A stretch of DNA of 7,389 nucleotides, taken from positions 1 to 7,389 of the forward strand of contig SYDV01000090.1 in assembly GCA_005801395.1 (NCBI GenBank), read 5' to 3'. Position 1 is the first letter of the stretch; each line of letters begins with the position of its first letter. This document shows positions 1 to 6,837 of this stretch, one piece after another. The notes below the pieces were generated by a model. It searched no databases and was not told where the DNA came from. It worked only from the letters and a program-made list of their open reading frames with translations. This DNA comes from Planctomycetia bacterium (GTDB taxonomy: Bacteria; Planctomycetota; UBA11346). The position numbers were made by a program, and so were the translations under genes.

Positions 1-327
1 CCAGGGTATGAATTTATAAAACTACTAGGTAGTTAACAGCACTATTTTTTACCAGGGAAAGATGTGGGTAATGAGTAGGGCTCGGCGTTGGGCCATTGTG
101 GAGTTTGTCTAGCTGAAGTCACCAGAGGTGGATAGCGCTAGTTGCCAATTTAGGCGAGGGTTCAATATTTGACTGTTCTGACGTGATAATGTGACTGTCT
201 TTTATTTTGCTTACTTCATAGTATCCCAAACGGTTCCCCAGCCAGCAACGGACTTGTGCCATCATTGTGAAGTTGGTGTTGCCCGAAACCCTATTGGTTT
301 AGGTCATAACAATCTTAGGCTGCGGCT
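1..327. other. Non-coding leader before the kinase-like gene
   Basis: I see no credible gene here: all frames are broken by frequent stops. The frame starting at base 1 is open for only 11 codons, to a TAA at 34-36, so it could be the tail of an upstream gene, but this is too short to judge. The stretch is AT-richer by eye than the neighbouring coding DNA, as expected for a promoter region. In-frame stops at 307-309 and 316-318 lie just before the kinase-like start at 328 and rule out a longer version of that gene. No well-spaced sigma-70 promoter was found. Confidence 0.6.
170..198. repeat. Short direct repeat TGACTGT, 22 bases apart
   Basis: The heptamer TGACTGT occurs at 170-176 and again at 192-198, 22 bases start to start, which is close to two helical turns. 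It lies about 130 bases upstream of the kinase-like start. Paired half-sites on one DNA face are typical of regulator binding sites, but seven-base repeats also arise by chance, so an operator role is only a possibility. Confidence 0.25.
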
Positions 328-1071
328 ATGAACTCCTTGTTGGTGATTCGTGCGCTCGCTCCGTCGTGGGATAATGATGACACCAAAAATGCGTGTCTGA
401 CAATTGAGCAGGAGCTCGCTCAAGCTCCTGCCGATGCGGTTATTTATCGCGGTCGTAATACCCTAACTCGTTTATCTATTGCTGGACACGAGGTGGTGGT
501 GAAAGCCTTCCCTGCACCGCGCACGCTTTTGAAGCGAATTCAACGCTGGGGTCGCGCGAGCAAAGCGATGCGTTCTTATGCGCATGCTGAGCGCATGTTG
601 CAATTAGGAATAAGTACACCAGAACCCTTTGCCGTGATTGAAGCAAACGATGGCCGTGCGTGGTATTTGTGTCGCTTTGCTGCCCATTATATCACCGCCG
701 GTCGCGCTGATGCGAGTGATGAAATGATTTCCGCTTTAGGGCAATTTCTTGGCCGGATGCATGCGTGTGGAGCTTTTCATTACGACGCCACGCCGGGAAA
801 TTTTCTTTTGCGTACCGATGATGTGAATGCGCCTATTTTAGTCGTCGATTGTAACCGTATGCGCTTCGGTTGGGTTTCGGCCTGGGCTGGCACGCGCAGC
901 TTAATGCAATTACGCAATGGTGATGAACGGTTGCTGCGCAGTTATTGTGTTGCACGCGGCTGGTCGGGCGGCTTGATCAGAAAATTATATTATGTGCGTT
1001 GGGCTTGGCATCATGTTGCTTGGGCTTGTAAAAATGCCACTCGTCCTCTGCGGAGGAAATGTGGGATCTAA
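328..1071 (+). CDS. Lipopolysaccharide kinase-like protein (WaaP/KdkA/InaA type)
   Basis: Predicted 247-residue small kinase-fold protein of the type that phosphorylates sugars of the LPS core or Kdo on the cytoplasmic side of the inner membrane. Kinase landmarks are in order: ATP-anchoring Lys59 in VVVK, a likely helix-C Glu88, a catalytic loop HYDATPGNF at 151-159 with Asp153 and Asn158, and metal-binding Asp174 in VVDCNRMRFG. The Asp-x-Asn-Arg form in place of Asp-Phe-Gly recalls the LPS-kinase group rather than protein kinases. All key residues are present, so it is probably active. It has no signal peptide, as expected for a cytoplasmic ATP user, and the C-terminus is basic and Trp-rich. 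ATG 328 is the first start after an in-frame stop at 316-318; the ribosome site (TAGG at 316-319) is weak. It overlaps the next gene by 11 bases, so the two are probably co-translated. The exact acceptor cannot be told from sequence. Confidence 0.8.
   Translation: MNSLLVIRALAPSWDNDDTKNACLTIEQELAQAPADAVIYRGRNTLTRLSIAGHEVVVKAFPAPRTLLKRIQRWGRASKAMRSYAHAERMLQLGISTPEPFAVIEANDGRAWYLCRFAAHYITAGRADASDEMISALGQFLGRMHACGAFHYDATPGNFLLRTDDVNAPILVVDCNRMRFGWVSAWAGTRSLMQLRNGDERLLRSYCVARGWSGGLIRKLYYVRWAWHHVAWACKNATRPLRRKCGI
1052..1056 (+). promoter_or_regulatory. Shine-Dalgarno GGAGG selecting an internal GTG start
   Basis: GGAGG lies inside the end of the kinase-like gene, four bases before GTG 1061, which is in frame with the downstream gene. 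An ATG at 1059 is in a different frame and too close. The alternative in-frame ATGs at 992 and 1034 have no comparable site, and they would add 23 or 9 residues from a stretch that is also coding in the kinase frame. The spacing is on the short side. Confidence 0.55.
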
Positions 1072-2170
1072 GCGGATATTTTTTGCTCAAAAGTGGGGGC
1101 CATCAGAACAACCGAATACACTGACCGTCGATAAACGAGCACTACGTTGGGCAAGCGCCCCTGAATATTTTGCTAGTGCCATGATGATGTTGCTCGCTAC
1201 ACCGGTTATTGCTGCAGGTTTGTTATCTAGTCGACCACGAAAACTTCAGTCAACATGGTCGCCGCAACAATTTCTCGGTATGTCTATCTCGCCATGTCCA
1301 ATTTTTGGCGCAGAATTACCAGCGATTGTTGCTGATCTTGGTGCGCGACGGTTAATGCTGCGTGTCCCGGTCTGGGGTCGTGATCAATTTATTGAATATC
1401 GACGGTTTGCCGACCGTTTTCCCGATTGCGATATGGTTGTTTCAGTGGTGCAAGATCGGGGTTCGGTCTGTTATCCTGAACAATGGCGTGCTGATTTACG
1501 TGCCATTTTCAGCGCTTTTGCTGGGCGAGTCACGCATTTTCAACTGCCGATGGTGTCGAATCGTACGAAATGGGGCTGTACCCACATGGGTGATGCTCAC
1601 GATTTATTGGAAATTGCACATGCATTGCGGCAAGAGTTTCCGTGGCTGCGACTGATTGGTCCAGGCGTGATTGATTTTGAGCCAGTTCCTTTTTTTCGCG
1701 GATTAATCAATGCCCGTCGCTATCAACTCGATGTTATTGGTTCTTTGCTGTACGTCGATCGACGTGGCGGACCTGGACAAAAACAATATAATGTTTTTGA
1801 CCTCGCCACCAAGTTACGTTTTTGGCGAGCAATTGCTGACGCGAGCCCACGTTGTCGAAATCGTCGTCGAACACCGCTGTGGATCACTGAATTTAATTGG
1901 CCACTGAAAAACACCGATCATTGGAGCCCAACGTCGGGTGAGGAGCAAATCGATGAAGAAACTGCCGCCACGTACTTGCGTGATTACTGCAAAATTGCCT
2001 ACCAGACCGGCTTAGTAGAGCGAATATATTGGTGGCAATTGATCCATCCAGGCTACGGACTAATCGACAGTCGCGGAGGAATCCTGCGCAAACGTCCAAC
2101 CTATTTCGTGGCCCAGAAAATATTACATGGCGCAGAATCGCTGAGTGCGGTTAAGACCGGGATGAAATAA
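1061..2170 (+). CDS. Membrane-anchored glycoside-hydrolase-like TIM-barrel protein
   Basis: Predicted 369 residues from GTG 1061 (392 from ATG 992). A hydrophobic helix at about residues 36-55 (rich in Met, Leu and Ala) is a probable membrane anchor, putting the rest in the periplasm. The body has strand-like segments resembling a clan GH-A barrel: LMLRVPVWG near 98-106, WITEFNWP near 275-282 with Glu277 where these enzymes keep the nucleophile, and a late YWWQL segment near 323-327. At the position expected for the Asn-Glu acid/base pair (strand 4) the sequence reads SNRTKWG (about 166-172), so the acid/base Glu seems replaced by Arg. It may therefore be a catalytically altered hydrolase, a transglycosylase or a glycan-binding barrel. 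Its overlap with the kinase-like gene suggests a shared envelope-glycan role. I do not recognise a specific family; the fold call is inference from motifs. Confidence 0.6.
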   Translation: MGSKRIFFAQKWGPSEQPNTLTVDKRALRWASAPEYFASAMMMLLATPVIAAGLLSSRPRKLQSTWSPQQFLGMSISPCPIFGAELPAIVADLGARRLMLRVPVWGRDQFIEYRRFADRFPDCDMVVSVVQDRGSVCYPEQWRADLRAIFSAFAGRVTHFQLPMVSNRTKWGCTHMGDAHDLLEIAHALRQEFPWLRLIGPGVIDFEPVPFFRGLINARRYQLDVIGSLLYVDRRGGPGQKQYNVFDLATKLRFWRAIADASPRCRNRRRTPLWITEFNWPLKNTDHWSPTSGEEQIDEETAATYLRDYCKIAYQTGLVERIYWWQLIHPGYGLIDSRGGILRKRPTYFVAQKILHGAESLSAVKTGMK

Positions 2171-2204
2171 AATGATCGAAATCAAGAGCATGAGGCTGAT
2201 ATCG

Positions 2205-2822
2205 TCAATGGGCGATACGTTCTAATAAGGTTAATATCGCGGTATGTAATTCGATCAGTGGCTGATTCGTCGCAGAGCGAATCCCATGCAACTGTCCTTT
2301 TGCGGCTGAATGCGAATAAGTATCAATTGGTGGCGGCGGGCTGGTTGGATCGGCATAAAATTCGGCGCAGATATTTGCGTTGGCGGAGAGGTGACCGCGA
2401 CAGGCGAGTGGTCGTGTGGTGTGAATAGAACAGTCGTTTTCTTCTGATAGAAAGGCGCAGGCCATGCCGTGGTGCAGTACGGCCAAATCACCACCCATGG
2501 TGGCACGTTGTTGCAAGCGTTGACGTAATAATGCGGATAATTGAATTAACCAAGCATTAGGCCATTGAGTACGTATATGAGCGACAATGGCAGCGGCTTC
2601 TATACCTGTCACATAAACCGGTTGATGGCAACACCAACCGCATCCACGGCGACAAGCAGCGTTGTTGGCCATGGGGCTATCGCTCATGGTTTGGACCAAG
2701 GCCGAATCTAATTGCTTATAAATATCCGTCGCGGGTGCTGAGGTCGCCAACAGCGAGGTCACTAAATCATGGGCACGTTCGCGTTCGCGCACATAAAGAT
2801 CATCTGATGGAATCGCAGCCAT
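2205..2822 (-). CDS. YkgJ-family cysteine-cluster protein
   Basis: Predicted 205-residue cytoplasmic protein with no signal peptide. The metal-binding pattern typical of the YkgJ family (annotated as a zinc- or iron-chelating domain) is clear: CRRGCGWCC at 57-65 (Cys57, 61, 64, 65), then Cys122, Cys131 and an RPLACR motif with Cys141; Cys152 may also take part. Known family members bind a metal or cluster through such cysteines, but their biochemical role is mostly undefined. The N-terminal 50 residues are charged and helical-looking. It is the last of four minus-strand genes, 43 bases after the secreted hydrolase, so it is probably co-transcribed, though nothing in its sequence ties it to the hydrolases. 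No Shine-Dalgarno is seen at a normal distance; a small inverted repeat sits directly before the ATG. It converges with the barrel gene across 34 bases. Confidence 0.82.
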   Translation of the reverse strand: MAAIPSDDLYVRERERAHDLVTSLLATSAPATDIYKQLDSALVQTMSDSPMANNAACRRGCGWCCHQPVYVTGIEAAAIVAHIRTQWPNAWLIQLSALLRQRLQQRATMGGDLAVLHHGMACAFLSEENDCSIHTTRPLACRGHLSANANICAEFYADPTSPPPPIDTYSHSAAKGQLHGIRSATNQPLIELHTAILTLLERIAH

Positions 2823-2823
2823 G

Positions 2824-2838
2824 CCCCTATGTCAGGGG
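2824..2838 (-). promoter_or_regulatory. Small hairpin abutting the YkgJ-family start codon
   Basis: On the minus strand CCCCT and AGGGG form a perfect 5-bp stem around a 5-base loop (GACAT), ending one base before the ATG. The 3' arm is the only purine-rich stretch near the start, so folding could limit ribosome access. The stem is short and chance is a real alternative. There is no following U-tract, so it is not an intrinsic terminator. Confidence 0.3.
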
Positions 2839-2865
2839 GACTTGCCATGAGCGCAAGCCCGCGAA

Positions 2866-4311
2866 TTAGCGCTTGGCTTGGTTTTCAACTGGTTTGGCTC
2901 TTTGCTCAAACCACTCCATCCATTTCGCGATCGCAGGAGCGCGATCTTTTTTGGCCATAGTCGGATCGTAGCCCAGGCCATCTTTCACCGCAGCGTGCAA
3001 GGGGGCAAAGGCGACCTCGCGTAAGGGTTTAAGGTCATCATCCATGGCCATAACTAAAGCTTGGAAGACAGGTCCGTCATCCTGGTAATTACCCAGCAGC
3101 GGAAAAGTAGCTGCAGCGGCTAATACGGTTATAGCGGCCCCGCGATCAGTGGTTTCACCCTTGGGTTTTAAGGCGATTTTACCTAGTGCCATTTGCGTTT
3201 CGGGGTAGCGCCAATTTGCGTACATGCCGAGCGCTTTGATTGCAGCATGGCGAAGCTCCGCGTTTTTATCATCCGTGAGTTTAATTAAATTTGTGATGGT
3301 TTCATCGCCAGCGAAAACCCCCTTAGTGCAGGCAAAGGCGGCGTTTTGTCGGACAGAGATAGACTCAGATTTAAAGGCTTGTGCTAAAACCACGCCAGCA
3401 TGTGGGCCACCGATGCGTAATAATTCTTCCCAGGTGGTTGGCTTTTTTAACAGGGCATCAGCCTTTTTCTTATCGCTCAATTGTTTTAGGAAGGCGATTT
3501 CTTCAGGTTGCAGGGGGAGTTGTTTATGGCGCAGGGAATCAATCCAGCGGCAAATGTCTTCACGAATGGACTTGTTGGAAAAAATATCCACGTGTCCACC
3601 ACCAGCGATCTCGCGATAGACGTAACGATATTTATTTTGTTGTAATGATTGCCGCAAGTTTCGCGAACCACTGACATTCACGTCGGGATCCGCATCGCCA
3701 TGAACTAAATAATATTCAGTTTGGGTTTCGGCAGCATTTGGCACGTTAGGAGCAGTCGGGATATAACCGCAATAACGCACAATGCCGGCGATGGTGTCTT
3801 GATGTTTTCCGCCAAAGGTGGACACCATCCAGCCGCCATTCGACATACCCCAAATAAAGACACGGCGAGGATCAATGGGATAAACGGACTTTAGCCAGTC
3901 AATCGTTTGTAAGACGAGGCGTTCATCATCGTTGGCCCAACCGGCGCCTTTCGATTTTAGGCTGATGACTAGGTAGTTATTTCCTAATCCAGCGGCTTTC
4001 ATGGAGTCCGCGACGGCGGGCCCTAAATGAGTTTCGTTCCCGTTTTGACCGTGGAAGCACAGGACCAATCCCAAATGCGGCACAGTCGGCAGTGTTTCAG
4101 GGGTGACCATTAGGAATTTCATAATGAATTCCTTGGTCTGTGGATGTTTCAATTCGTCAGTATATTTTCCTAACTTCGCTGGTTTTGGGAACGTGCTCCA
4201 ATCAATCGGAGGCTCAATAATACCACCTAAGGCGTTTAATTGGTTCACCGTATTAGCGCCGTAGACCATGGGCATTAAACAGCACAGCATCAGTAATAAA
4301 ATGAAACGCAT
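2866..4311 (-). CDS. Secreted alpha/beta-hydrolase (esterase-like) with C-terminal HEAT repeats
   Basis: Predicted 481 residues from ATG 4311, chosen because AAGGA sits six bases upstream and because it starts a typical signal peptide (basic Arg2, Leu/Met-rich core, likely cut near VYGA, residues 16-19). An ATG at 4326 would add five residues but lose that ribosome site. The hydrolase domain spans about 50-265: oxyanion-loop FHGQNGNE near 86-93, nucleophile Ser157 in GMSNGG, Asp208 in HGDADPD and His240 in GGGH, a complete triad. GxSNGG is typical of the LpqC/PHB-depolymerase/feruloyl-esterase-like group. Residues about 295-450 form HEAT-like helical repeats, ending in a Trp-rich KWMEWFEQR motif. 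It is collinear with and clearly paralogous to the upstream gene but lacks that protein's anti-sigma and membrane parts. It starts 33 bases after that gene's stop. The substrate is unknown; ester or amide hydrolysis outside the cytoplasm is inferred. Confidence 0.82.
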   Translation of the reverse strand: MRFILLLMLCCLMPMVYGANTVNQLNALGGIIEPPIDWSTFPKPAKLGKYTDELKHPQTKEFIMKFLMVTPETLPTVPHLGLVLCFHGQNGNETHLGPAVADSMKAAGLGNNYLVISLKSKGAGWANDDERLVLQTIDWLKSVYPIDPRRVFIWGMSNGGWMVSTFGGKHQDTIAGIVRYCGYIPTAPNVPNAAETQTEYYLVHGDADPDVNVSGSRNLRQSLQQNKYRYVYREIAGGGHVDIFSNKSIREDICRWIDSLRHKQLPLQPEEIAFLKQLSDKKKADALLKKPTTWEELLRIGGPHAGVVLAQAFKSESISVRQNAAFACTKGVFAGDETITNLIKLTDDKNAELRHAAIKALGMYANWRYPETQMALGKIALKPKGETTDRGAAITVLAAAATFPLLGNYQDDGPVFQALVMAMDDDLKPLREVAFAPLHAAVKDGLGYDPTMAKKDRAPAIAKWMEWFEQRAKPVENQAKR

Positions 4312-4317
4312 GGAAAT

Positions 4318-4322
4318 TCCTT
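4318..4322 (-). promoter_or_regulatory. Shine-Dalgarno AAGGA fixing the secreted hydrolase start
   Basis: AAGGA on the minus strand is six bases before ATG 4311, an ideal distance. It lies between the two candidate ATGs (4326 and 4311), so it supports the shorter product, which begins directly with the signal peptide. Confidence 0.65.
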
Positions 4323-4344
4323 GCATTTGAATTGAAACGGAAAT

Positions 4345-6237
4345 TCAGGGTTTAGTTGGCGGCGGATTAAATAATTCAATATACCAACGTCGCCAGGCAA
4401 TCACGGCATTGCGACGACCTTGCGAAGGAAGATCAGAGAGATAACCAAACGTATCACTGTTTCGGCTGAGCAAGATTGCAATGGCAGCTTCTCGTAGTCG
4501 CTCTTCCTTATCGTCCAATAAATGTATCAGAAGCTCATATGTGGGCTGATTGCTGACGTTTGGCCAACAACGCATCGCAAAACTATTGGACAGGACACTG
4601 GTGGCAATTAAACGTTCATCAAGTGCGCCAGAGTCATTGCCAGCAAAGCGGCAGAGTGAAATGAGCGCTTCTTGATCATTCCAATCCGCGAGGCGCCCGA
4701 GCGTATTGATGGTTGCGATGCGTACGTTTGCTTCTTTGTCATCGAGTCCATCTGCCAGCAAGGCGCTTGCGCCAGGCATGCAACTGGTGTCGGCAAATAA
4801 GGCAGTAGCCCGCGCTCGAACGTCGGGATTTTTTGAACGCAAGGCGCGCGCAAGAATCTTTTCAGCTGGCAAACCACCGATGCGAATTAGCGTTTGCGCA
4901 CCTGCTTCCGTTAGCAGTAAAGCTTCGGCTTGATCGGTTTTATTATAAGCGGCAAGAATTTTGCGATCGGCTTCTGATAATGGCATCGTCTTGTGGCGTA
5001 ATCGCGTCATCCAAGACGCGGAATCTGCGCGTGTTTCTTTATCACTAAAGACTTCATGACCGACACCCGGATATTCACGATAGACATAGCGGTAACCATT
5101 TGAACGCAGAGCGTCAATTACCGCTCGCGCATTTTTAACAGGAACACTTTCGTCGGCGGTGCCGTGAATGACGTAATATTCAAAGCCATTTTCGTTGGCA
5201 TTGATTGGACGTTTGGCGGGCATTTCAAAACCATTGCCACCACAAACGGTGACCACTCCGGCAATTAATTCAGGATGGCGCGACCCGAAATAATTTACCA
5301 ACCAACCGCCATTTGACGTACCTTGGATAATGATCCGCCGTGGATCGATGGGATAGGTACGTAATGCCCAATTAATGAAGGAAATAATATTCGCTTCGTC
5401 ATTGGCGATCCAATTATCACCCGATGATTTCAAGGCCGCAACCACCATGTCTGGTTGGCGACCAGATTGCGCAAGGGCATTTAACAGCGGATCGGCTAAA
5501 TACTTTTCATTGCCGCCAGCGCCATGGAAAGCGAGCAGCAAGCCTAATTGCGGATGATTGGGTAATGTCGTTGGCGCGCGCAAGGAATAGCGCATGACCA
5601 GCTCACCGGCTTCATCCTTTAATTCGCCATCAACACGGTCAAATCCACTTACCGCAGCGGCAATTGGTGGCGTTGCGCGCGCGCTAAGGGGCTGGCTCGG
5701 AGGGGCCATCATAGGCTTCGGCTTTGTCGCCAGTAGTTCTGGCGCTTTTCCTGTCGCTTTATTCGCCGGACGGGCTGTGACAATTGGCAATGGGACGTCT
5801 TTAGTAAAAGCAGGTTGTGGAAAAATGGGATTTTCTGCGACCGGAAGCGTAGTGGTATTTGGTGAGGTGCCGGGAGGAATAGCCGTTGGCGTAATTGCGA
5901 CACTGGGCGCGCTGACCGATTCGCTTCGCGATTCTATGACACTCAATAAAAGAATGCCAATAACCAGTAATGCGGCAACTGCCGCTGATATTGGGATCCA
6001 CGGAAAACGGGTTAAACGTGTGCGGGGACGTTGGGAATTGCGCGCGTTTGCACGTGGGGGGTGTAACGTAATCACTCGGGTAGTGCCGTAAAAATCGTGG
6101 AGGTCGCATTCCCGTTCGGCGGCGCGATATAATTTAGCTACTAAGGAAGGATCCGCTTCAATTAAATCAACAAGCTCAGCACGATCTTCAGCACTGGCGG
6201 TGCCACTCACCCAGCGATCAATAAGGCGGTCACTCAT
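4345..6237 (-). CDS. Anti-sigma-like membrane protein fused to an alpha/beta-hydrolase and HEAT repeats
   Basis: Predicted 630 residues from ATG 6237. Domains in order: an N-terminal helical region (about 1-50, MSDRLIDRWVSG onward, with DLIEADPSL) like the cytoplasmic part of PVC FecR-like anti-sigma proteins; a basic stretch; a transmembrane helix at about 78-100; a Pro/Ala/Thr-rich linker to about 200; an alpha/beta-hydrolase at about 200-420; and HEAT-like repeats at about 445-600, ending with the Trp motif AWRRWYIELF. The catalytic set looks intact: FHGAGGNE (237-244), Ser308 in GTSNGG, Asp362 in HGTADE and His394 in GVGH. With an inside N-terminus, the enzyme faces the periplasm. The ATG overlaps the sigma gene by 8 bases (ATGAGTGA). 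A GTG at 6267 would add 10 residues that do not resemble the domain. Likely role, inferred: partner and sensor of the ECF sigma factor. No zinc-binding HxxxCxxC anti-sigma motif is present. Confidence 0.8.
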   Translation of the reverse strand: MSDRLIDRWVSGTASAEDRAELVDLIEADPSLVAKLYRAAERECDLHDFYGTTRVITLHPPRANARNSQRPRTRLTRFPWIPISAAVAALLVIGILLLSVIESRSESVSAPSVAITPTAIPPGTSPNTTTLPVAENPIFPQPAFTKDVPLPIVTARPANKATGKAPELLATKPKPMMAPPSQPLSARATPPIAAAVSGFDRVDGELKDEAGELVMRYSLRAPTTLPNHPQLGLLLAFHGAGGNEKYLADPLLNALAQSGRQPDMVVAALKSSGDNWIANDEANIISFINWALRTYPIDPRRIIIQGTSNGGWLVNYFGSRHPELIAGVVTVCGGNGFEMPAKRPINANENGFEYYVIHGTADESVPVKNARAVIDALRSNGYRYVYREYPGVGHEVFSDKETRADSASWMTRLRHKTMPLSEADRKILAAYNKTDQAEALLLTEAGAQTLIRIGGLPAEKILARALRSKNPDVRARATALFADTSCMPGASALLADGLDDKEANVRIATINTLGRLADWNDQEALISLCRFAGNDSGALDERLIATSVLSNSFAMRCWPNVSNQPTYELLIHLLDDKEERLREAAIAILLSRNSDTFGYLSDLPSQGRRNAVIAWRRWYIELFNPPPTKP

Positions 6238-6778
6238 GGGATGTCTGTCCCAATTTTTTACTGACACAGTCTTCTAATACACGGCGCGCACGGCTGATGG
6301 CCATATCCACGGCATTGGTTTTCATACGGAAACGATCAGCAATGTCTTTCGACGCTAATTCTTCTTGGTATTTTAGCGTCAACATCGCACGTACGCGTTC
6401 AGTTAATTCATCCATGCAGGACCTGAGTGCCGCCAAGCGCGAAGGCTGCCAATCAGGATCAATAAATCGCTGTTCGGCCTCGCTGGCGACAGCATCTAAA
6501 TGCTCAACAATTTTATCACCGAGAGGCAGCATTTGCCTTTTCGAGGTGCGGTAGTGACGAAATAGCAGGTGGCGAGCAATGCCGCGCAACCAAGCGCCAA
6601 ACGGTTTATCTGGATCGTAATTATGCTGACTGGTCAGCGCCTGCTGAAAGACTTCTTGCACTAAATCGTCAGCGACGGTGCGGTCGCCAGTGGCAGCAAG
6701 AAAAAATGCGGTCAGCCAACGTTGATTTTGTTCAATCAGCGCGCGTGCCCAGGGATCTTGTGGTTGGTTTTCGCTCAT
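6230..6778 (-). CDS. ECF sigma factor (sigma-70 family, PVC type)
   Basis: Predicted 182-residue alternative sigma factor that would direct RNA polymerase to a dedicated promoter set. Region 2 covers about residues 15-80, with the core-binding helix motif DDLVQEVF at 37-44 and the promoter-melting/-10 helix region GAWLRGIARHLLFRHYR at 61-77. Region 4 covers about 115-172, with ELTERVRAMLTLKY followed by the helix-turn-helix ASKDIADRFRMKTNAVDMAISRAR. There is no region 1.1 or 3, as is usual for ECF sigma factors. It resembles the Rhodopirellula/Verrucomicrobium-type group. ATG 6778 (MSENQPQDPW) is preferred; ATG 6829 would add 17 residues unlike the family and nearly abut the divergent gene. 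It is first in the minus-strand cluster and overlaps its putative anti-sigma gene, so tight stoichiometric coupling is likely. Autoregulation is common for such pairs, but no promoter motif could be identified. Confidence 0.9.
   Translation of the reverse strand: MSENQPQDPWARALIEQNQRWLTAFFLAATGDRTVADDLVQEVFQQALTSQHNYDPDKPFGAWLRGIARHLLFRHYRTSKRQMLPLGDKIVEHLDAVASEAEQRFIDPDWQPSRLAALRSCMDELTERVRAMLTLKYQEELASKDIADRFRMKTNAVDMAISRARRVLEDCVSKKLGQTSHE
6237..6252 (-). promoter_or_regulatory. Hairpin over the anti-sigma/hydrolase start, inside the sigma gene
   Basis: On the minus strand TGGGA and TCCCA form a 5-bp stem with a 6-base loop (CAGACA); the last stem base is the A of ATG 6237. The element lies in the last codons of the sigma gene, whose stop (TGA, 6232-6230) is just past that ATG. 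A ribosome finishing the sigma gene would melt it, so it fits a translational-coupling device. The stem is short, and this is inference. Confidence 0.35.
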
Positions 6779-6837
6779 GGCTTGCAGTGATTTGTCGCAT
6801 TTGGCACCGACCTGACAACCGACCAGCATTACCTTAG
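6779..6837. promoter_or_regulatory. Divergent intergenic region between sigma and SMUG1 genes
   Basis: Only 59 bases separate ATG 6778 and the first possible SMUG1 GTG (6838), so promoters for both directions must be packed here or lie within one of the reading frames. A minus-strand TTGTCA has nothing better than ACAAAT 17 bases on, only 11 bases from the sigma ATG, which is not convincing. If SMUG1 actually starts at GTG 6907 the gap grows to 128 bases. Confidence 0.4.

Noticed and set aside
20..50. Inverted repeat AACTAC/GTAGTT followed by six T's, a possible terminator of an upstream gene
   Set aside because: The stem is AT-rich with a 3-base loop, and the T run starts 10 bases after it, so it does not fit an intrinsic terminator.
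169..193. TTGACT followed by GATAAT as a sigma-70 promoter
   Set aside because: The gap between the hexamers is only 10 bases, and nothing like TATAAT lies at 16-18 bases.
992..1060. Longer N-terminus of the barrel protein from ATG 992
   Set aside because: It has no ribosome site, lies wholly within the kinase coding region, and is bettered by GGAGG before GTG 1061. It cannot be fully excluded.
2171..2230. Terminator between the convergent genes (TATCG/CGATA stem near 2199-2216)
   Set aside because: The stem has five pairs, there is no T-tract on either strand, and much of it lies inside the YkgJ-family gene.
3224..3674. Plus-strand open frames opposite the secreted hydrolase
   Set aside because: They are antisense to a gene with a clear catalytic triad and repeats, show no recognisable domain, and are best explained as shadow frames.
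5594..6091. Plus-strand open frame of 165 codons opposite the membrane protein
   Set aside because: It is antisense to the Pro/Ala/Thr linker and membrane helix; its Ala/Gly/Val-rich product reflects complementary composition, not a family.
6779..6829. Sigma factor start at ATG 6829
   Set aside because: The extra 17 residues do not resemble ECF sigma factors, and this start would leave only 8 bases to the divergent reading frame.
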